From the NCBI GenBank assembly GCA_047967505.1, contig CM106538.1: a stretch of DNA of 64,000 bases. One strand, 5' to 3'. Positions 58,519 through 64,000 of the stretch are shown here, one piece after another; position 1 is the stretch's first letter; every line of letters starts with the position of its first letter. The notes under the pieces are model-generated. The model was given only the letters and a program-made list of their open reading frames with translations, ran no database searches and was not told the origin of the DNA. Both the position numbers and the translations under genes were made by a program. The stretch is from Dipteris shenzhenensis (Eukaryota; Polypodiophyta; Polypodiopsida; Gleicheniales).

Positions 58519-60832
58519 ATGGACAGTATTCACAGACTTCCGCTGTCGAGCTACCTTTTGCAGCAAGGCTTGCGAAGCGTTTGTATGGAATCGCAATGGG
58601 TATACGCTGTTTTCTGGAGAATCTTACCCAGGAACTTTCCTCCGCCTAGGTAAGATGCACTCTGTGTAGGATGAGCATGAATGTCCTATGTGGCTCTTAT
58701 TTTCATCAAAGAGAAGAAGAAGTGTCTCGTAAAGGATGTGGCGAGGTAGTGATCATCAGCATGAAGCTATACAACTTCTCTCGACGTATTTATCAGACTC
58801 TGTCATTTTGCGTTTTTAGGTGGGAGATAGGCGGATATCTTGATAGATCCAAAGCGAACAAAAGGAATTGGTAATTCAGGAATCTGCTTAGTATATTGGT
58901 TCGACAAGAAATAAGCATGATCTTTAGAGCTGATAAAGGTCAAATGCTGATTTTCCGTCAATATTTTTTCCTGCAGGATATTGGTTTGGGAAGACGGTTT
59001 CTGTGATTTTGCACGAGCATCTTCGATCATGCCGAGAATCTCTTTGGCTGAGTCTGGCGGAGTGAGCAGCAAAACGTTCAGCAGTTTGGTGTGTAGCTCC
59101 ACTGAAGAAACAACTGGTTTGCAACCGGAAGTCTTCTTTAAAATGTCGCATGAAGTGTACAACTACGGGGAAGGGTATGTTTAGCATCTCTGCGCCTGTT
59201 GTCGGTTCAGGACTTGCGTTCAGCCATGCTGAAACTGGGATAATCGTTGCTTGTTTTGTGCTGCCTGAGTATGTGGACAGGCTGATGGGCAAAGTCGCTG
59301 CAGACAATGGGCACAAATGGGTGTACAAGGATCCCCAGGAACGTGGCAATGGTGTGATGCAGTTGTGGCAAAGCTCCATCGACCCGGTAAGTAGCTTTCA
59401 CGTCCACGCTTTAAGCGTTTGTCATCTGCCAGCTGCTCATTCTGGCATGGTTCATCTTGTCGAGAGTCGACTGTACGATTCTAGTAAGTTCTAATACTAA
59501 TCGCTCCTACGCTCTAATCTATTAATTGATAAATACCTAAATTCTACTGGACGCGCATAACCTATATTGCTATCCTGCGAATTTGTGTCCATATCTGCGC
59601 ATTAAGCTATGCCGGACTCCCGCATTTTCAGTGTGATGTCTACAAGTATGCAGGAAACTGTCGATTATGTACAAGTTTTGTTGTAGAAATCGACAGTTTC
59701 CTGCATACATGTAGATATCTCACTGAGTTTCCAAACTCAGATGCTAATCAGCGACCTGACGAGGTTCTTTGTCTTTCTCGTTTGGCTATCCAGCATCCTC
59801 GTACATGGAAGGCACAATTCAACTCCGGCGTTCAGGTAGTATGCATCATACAACGGAGGAGCTCAGCATCCCAGGTTCGGACAGGTTGATTCATTAGCTG
59901 TGTCAAGTTGATATCAATTAGCTTCCTCCTTGCAGACGATAGCCGTCATAGCTGTGCACGAAGGACTGATACAGCTTGGATCGACCCAGAGCGTAAGTTT
60001 CTGTTGGCTTTCATAGTCAATTCTTGGCACTTCTACAAGAACATTAGAGTCTCCCGTTAAAGTTGAGAACATACCTCCCACACTCTCACTATAAGAGGGA
60101 TTCATATGGTGTTTCACGGACGTTCGGATAACGGATTCTAGTTCCTGGCAGGTTCGCGAGGATCTCGACTTTGTGAACCTGCTACAAAGGAAGTTCAAAT
60201 GCTTGCAGAGCAGCCTGGTGGGAGAAGCAGCACAATCATCTCCTGAATCAAGCTTCGAGAATAAGATTAGACACGGCAGACAAGAAGAAAAAGAAGAGCT
60301 ATTGTTCCGGAGGAGCTTAGAGCGACGCTTGCCATGGAGTGGATCGGTCAAGGATGTAAGCCGAACAGACTGGTCGATGGAGGAGAGCAGCTACAACAAT
60401 GATATGTCAATCTCGCATGCTGGATCAGCTCATATACGGAGACTTTGCCACAAGAGTTCGCCGAATGCTGAAGATGAACCGGAGACGAAACGGAGCTCAG
60501 GATCCGTGCGCATGTCTTCCATGGGAAGTTTGCAAGCTTTGCTATCGAAGTTGCCATCTGAAAACTCTTCTAGTGCTTGCCAAATTCGATCTCTTGCCGG
60601 TTCACCTCAGCTCGTGAGATCGCAGCTGAGGGCTTCGCATCAAGATCCTTGCCCAAATCGGACAACTTCGAGCTCGCTTGTTGTGCTCCAGGCCGCGTCC
60701 ATGGATTCCGTCATAGCCGCCAGTAGCTCGTCGCTTTGTAAAAATATGGGGGCACACTCCCATGATGCACCAACAGGACCGGGAATTGGTGAGGGATTTA
60801 AAGCGTTTGATTTATCCAATGATTTAAATTGA
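58519..60832 (+). CDS. LONESOME HIGHWAY-like bHLH factor, N-terminal part
   Basis: Six exons joined by GT-AG introns keep one frame: 58519-58649, 58977-59174, 59281-59386, 59794-59835, 59936-59992 and 60152-60832 (404 codons plus stop). The first ATG after an in-frame TGA was chosen as start. The order matches the LHW/bHLH155 family N-terminal (bHLH-MYC_N) domain: GLRSVCMESQWVYAVFWRI, ILVWEDGF, YNYGEGLMGKVAADNGHKWV, WKAQFNSGVQTIAVIAVHEG, IQLGS, VREDLDFVNLLQRKF. LHW proteins dimerise with TMO5-type bHLHs and drive vascular cell division (family knowledge). Exon 6 continues as a Ser-rich linker (SLQALLSKLPSENSS). The C-terminal bHLH is not seen up to 64000. Either a further intron starts at the GTGAGG at 60789 and the rest lies beyond the window, or the gene is truncated. 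The coding texture is clean. Confidence 0.85.
59628..59727. ncRNA. 100-nt hairpin in intron 3 of LHW-like gene
   Basis: The left arm (tcagtgtgatgtctacaagt, atgcaggaaactgtcgatt) pairs with the right arm (aatcgacagtttcctgcat, acatgtagatatctcactga) over about 40 nt with about four mismatches. The core of 20 pairs around caggaaactgtcgatt is perfect. The loop is about 20 nt. Size and shape suit a plant miRNA precursor or a small foldback element. It lies on the sense strand of the host gene. Expression is unknown. Confidence 0.6.
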
Positions 60833-63520
60833 TATATTTGTTCTCTAAAATAAAAAACCTCATTGGTGATTGGTTAACATGATATTTTTTATTAATATGT
60901 GATAAATGTTACTTGTACATAAAATACAACAAGTGAAATGAGAAGTTGAGTAGTTAAATGAGCTGTTGGGTGGTAATTCTCAACATATCATCCCGTGTTG
61001 GCCACAAAAGTATCAATAATTTAAAACGACATGTATTTCATTAATTTTCGAGTGGTGCCCTCTCCAAATTCATTTTTATAAGTACTTTTGGATAAAGATT
61101 CTTTACAAGATCCACTTTTAAAAACGTAAATAAAAACAAAAAAGTAAGAAAATTTTGTAGGTTTTTGGATGCGAAAATGTAAAATTGTAAAATTTAATGC
61201 AACATCTTAGAGAGTAGTTGCACTTGGACACAGGGTGGTCACGCAGGACACTCAATTCGCACAGGGGGGAAATCAAGTCTTTGATTTTTTGAATAATGGC
61301 CCCTCTCTTCTAGAGGAGGGACGCTGCCACGAACTGTCAGTTCAATGTAGTTAATAAGGGAGCTTGCAATGTGGAACTGATACGTGGAACTGATACTTGC
61401 TAGCTGACTGTGCATTTAACTGACTGTAGGCAATCTTGTTGCATGGTGTAACATGCTTTTCATCATGGTGAAAGACCCATTCCCCCTTCTTTTCCACTTG
61501 TCGCGTGAGGATGACTGTCCTCCCTCTTCATCACACCTCCATCTTCACCACACCTCCTTCCTCCATTCTTGCTCACCCCCTCATCACCATTCCCACCTCC
61601 TAAGCTTCCTGTCCTTGCATTGGACCTTTGCAATTCTTTAATGTTATTCATGCTCATGAGTAGAGCATTTATTCCAAGAGCTTGGTTGGAGATGGATAGA
61701 AGTTACAGTGACAGACTAACATGTAGCATACAACTTTTGTTGCTGTCAAATAAAATGTCGGGTGCTTTCTTTCACATCTTGCATGCCTCCTCCTTTCCTA
61801 TGTTGATATTGGCTTCCTGGTGGTCACCTGATGTTTCATATGAGTCAAGAGGCTTTGAGCATTGTCAACTTGAACGATGCCACTTGTTCATCTTTGAGGG
61901 CTTCGATGACAGTAGCAACCGTGCTCCACTTGGGCTCTCTCTATCCATGTCTTCCATAACCCCCAGGTTTCCCCTCATCATGCTGGTGTTCATCCATTTG
62001 GTCTTCCTCTATCCATGCTTTCTACTCCCCCCATTGAGTCCTCGTCGTGCTATTGTTGGCCTTGCTCTGCTAATCTATCCTGTAGCTCCGTGGTAACCCA
62101 CGTCCCAACCTAATCTCTCCACTCACATGTGTGACAGACATTCGTCCACCTATGTCCAAATGCATCTCCTGCTTGAAGAGGGCACTAGGGGAATAGTGTG
62201 GGAAACTCTGTTGAGGCTAAAGAGATGCCTCTCTTGATACGGTTAATGAGTTGGCCTCTAAGAATTGCATTGGGATTTATGTGGTTGAAGTCTGAAATAA
62301 TAGCCCTTTTGGATGCACGAAATAAGCTATTAGAGGACATGTATTTTGGCTCCCTCGTGAAGTAGATGCGATCCAAAAAGGCAACATGGGAGTTCATTGC
62401 TAGCTTGTGTGCGGCTGTTGGGGTCAAGAAGAGTCACTACAGTGTGAGAATCATTGGAATCGATCGTGGAAATTGTTCAAAATGATTTCAAATTGTGAGA
62501 GGGCCATTCCCTTTAGACATGATTCATACTTGTCTATTAAAGATTACTAAGACTCTTAGTCTAGGGCTACCAAGAATGTTTGATAAAGACTTGTTTGTAG
62601 CCATGGAGCTAGTGATAAGTCTCTCCTAGTGACATTGTCGTTCACACCACACAAGAGTTTATAGGTTTACTTAATCATCATTTTAAGGCTCTCTATCTCA
62701 TTGTTCTCTCCTATAGGTTGCTTAATCTTCTAAATTTTTGTATCAGATTTGCTCATTCCATGTTCCCTGCATATAGGGAATCGTGGGGTTGAAAATGTTT
62801 CCTCTGGGACTCTAGATCATGCTTCAAATGGTAAGTCCATCTTAGTGATCACCAGCAGCCGACGATGATGATGCTGCAAACCTTACATTTCATGCTCTTA
62901 ATATTCAAAAATCCAGATTTTTAGCTTGCATTATATATCCTGCTCTTTGTAGTTTAAGTTCAAACAATTTTCAAAGTCACATTTGTAGTTTTTGATTCTT
63001 TATTTCGTAATTCTTTTGGCTTACGATCTAAAGATTCAACTCTTAATATCTTGTCATAAAACTTCAACTTCAGGCTATTAACATCTAGGTCATTATATTT
63101 CTTGCTCATTTGTAGTTGTACTTCTTGAGATCTTCCAAGTTGTTTAGATAATTAGTAATTCATGATACATTTGGTTTACGATATGGAAATTCCAACTCTT
63201 ACTATCTTGTGAAATATTTGCTAAATAATGCATTGGGAAAAAAGTGAGTTCATTCTAGAGCCTTTTGGCCAAAATGAAAGATAGCTCTCAACCAATGGCC
63301 ATAGGGCCAACGTAACATGGGGAAATTTTTTAAAAATTGAATTGTATCTCGATTGTTAGAGCAAGAAAGAATATTTATTCATGTACAACTATCAATAACA
63401 AATAAAAAATTTGGTTGAGCTACTGACACGATTTTACTATTTGACAATGTCTCATTCAAAATACATCACCAAGTGAAATGTGCTTTCCCTCCCAAACTAC
63501 TCTCCCCTCCCAAATTACCC
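60833..63520. other. No gene recognised; possible intron or 3' flank
   Basis: AT-rich and pyrimidine-rich stretches with short ORFs (61453-62096 plus, 62185-62427 minus) that match no known family. No bHLH-coding segment (basic region, helix-loop-helix) was found in any frame. If the LHW-like gene continues, this would be intron. Confidence 0.45.
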
Positions 63521-63522
63521 TT

Positions 63523-63530
<8 letters not shown>

Positions 63531-63579
<49 letters not shown>
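63531..63579 (+). repeat. (CT)n microsatellite
   Basis: Pure (CT)n following a short C run. Confidence 0.97.
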
Positions 63580-63582
<3 letters not shown>

Positions 63583-63725
63583 TGCTTACTTGTGTGCGTT
63601 CACTACAAGGCATAGGTCCTTTTCCGATGAAAATACCGACCTTTTTTACACTATAAAGTTTTTTTTTGACAGGCGCAAAGGTCATTATTTACGTCGCGAT
63701 AAGCATAAAAAAAGAACGGTTGCTA

Positions 63726-63827
63726 TGTAAGCATTGCTATATAGTGACACTAGTAAAGGTCACTATATAGCAACACTAGTAAACGTTGCTATATAGCGAC
63801 ACTGGTAAACGTCGTTATATAGCGACG
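63726..63827 (+). repeat. 32-bp subterminal tandem repeats
   Basis: Three units of (c/g)(g)ttgctatatagcgacactagtaaa. Each contains the self-complementary gctatatagc. Confidence 0.85.
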
Positions 63828-63842
63828 ATTAACAGGAGCTTT

Positions 63843-63907
63843 AAAAAAACATTAGTGGGGCTAAACAGGGCCACAGCAAGCCTTGTTTTGCCCCACTAAT
63901 GTTTTTT
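63843..63907. repeat. 65-nt inverted repeat
   Basis: aaaaaacattagtggggc ... gccccactaatgtttttt. The stem is 18 perfect pairs extended by aaacagggc / gccttgttt, with a short loop. It lies inside the presumed CACTA subterminal region. Confidence 0.88.
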
Positions 63908-64000
63908 ATTTAGTAATTACAAAAGAATGTTTTTTATTACAAAAATTTCCTTGTGAAAAGGGTGATACAATTCGCTGAAATGAACTGAGCGACAGAAGCA

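Larger units (their letters stand above)
63601..64000 (+). mobile_element. CACTA (En/Spm-type) transposon terminus, runs off window
   Basis: CACTACAAGG at 63601 is the CACTA-type terminal motif. From 63720 subterminal repeats follow: about 32-bp units of gctatatag(t/c)gacac(t/c)(a/g)gtaaa(c/g)gt, in direct and inverted form, as found in CACTA element ends. The candidate 3-bp flank is gtt. The other terminus and transposase are outside the window. Confidence 0.6.

Overview
This is nuclear DNA from a large-genome land plant. Evidence: GT-AG split exons, a degenerate TTTAGGG telomere-type block, a plant LHW-type bHLH gene, a plant purple acid phosphatase fragment, plant tRNA-primed LTR retroelement signals and a CACTA-type transposon end. 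Abundant (GA)n, (CT)n and (CA)n tracts with many decayed transposons would suit a fern or another repeat-rich lineage, but the species cannot be fixed from the sequence alone. Nothing prokaryotic, no rRNA or tRNA gene and no CRISPR array was seen.

Layout. 1-1.5 kb is a satellite array of about 180 bp period, next to telomere-like repeats (to 1.7 kb). 2.0-2.8 kb switches from polypurine to polypyrimidine. 4.4-5.4 kb holds a decayed transposase-like gene. 6.5-9.5 kb is a rearranged direct duplication carrying a coiled-coil ORF. 11.1-13.7 kb, 27.8-31.7 kb and 49.6-51.8 kb hold three relatives (A, B, C) of one multi-exon DDE-like transposase family; A and B also share a convergent accessory gene with the same intron position. 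13.7-16.8 kb is a gag-only copia-like element on the minus strand, with LTR, primer-binding site and zinc knuckle. 21-23.6 kb is a microsatellite field holding two 65-nt palindromes and a MITE. 23.6-25.4 and 32.8-34.7 kb are two copies of an unrecognised multi-exon gene; the MITE sits exactly at the border of one copy and its unoccupied site is seen in the other. 25.7-26.9 kb is a gypsy-type LTR with a PBS and a 41-bp minisatellite leader. 42.8-43.1 kb is a large foldback. 44.4-47.3 kb holds two broken unknown genes. 47.9-49.2 kb (minus) is a relict histone H3 variant with a very long Ser-Pro-rich tail, followed by a 181-nt hairpin. 54.8-55.1 kb is a purple acid phosphatase fragment.

The one apparently intact host gene is at 58.5-60.8 kb: the N-terminal part of a LONESOME HIGHWAY-like transcription factor in six exons, with a miRNA-like hairpin in intron 3. 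The window ends inside the left end of a CACTA-type element.

Most genes here are dead. Several stops are one C-to-T step from the conserved residue, as expected for methylated, silenced DNA. The new-looking material is the two-gene A/B transposon family, the histone H3 relict, and the hairpins.
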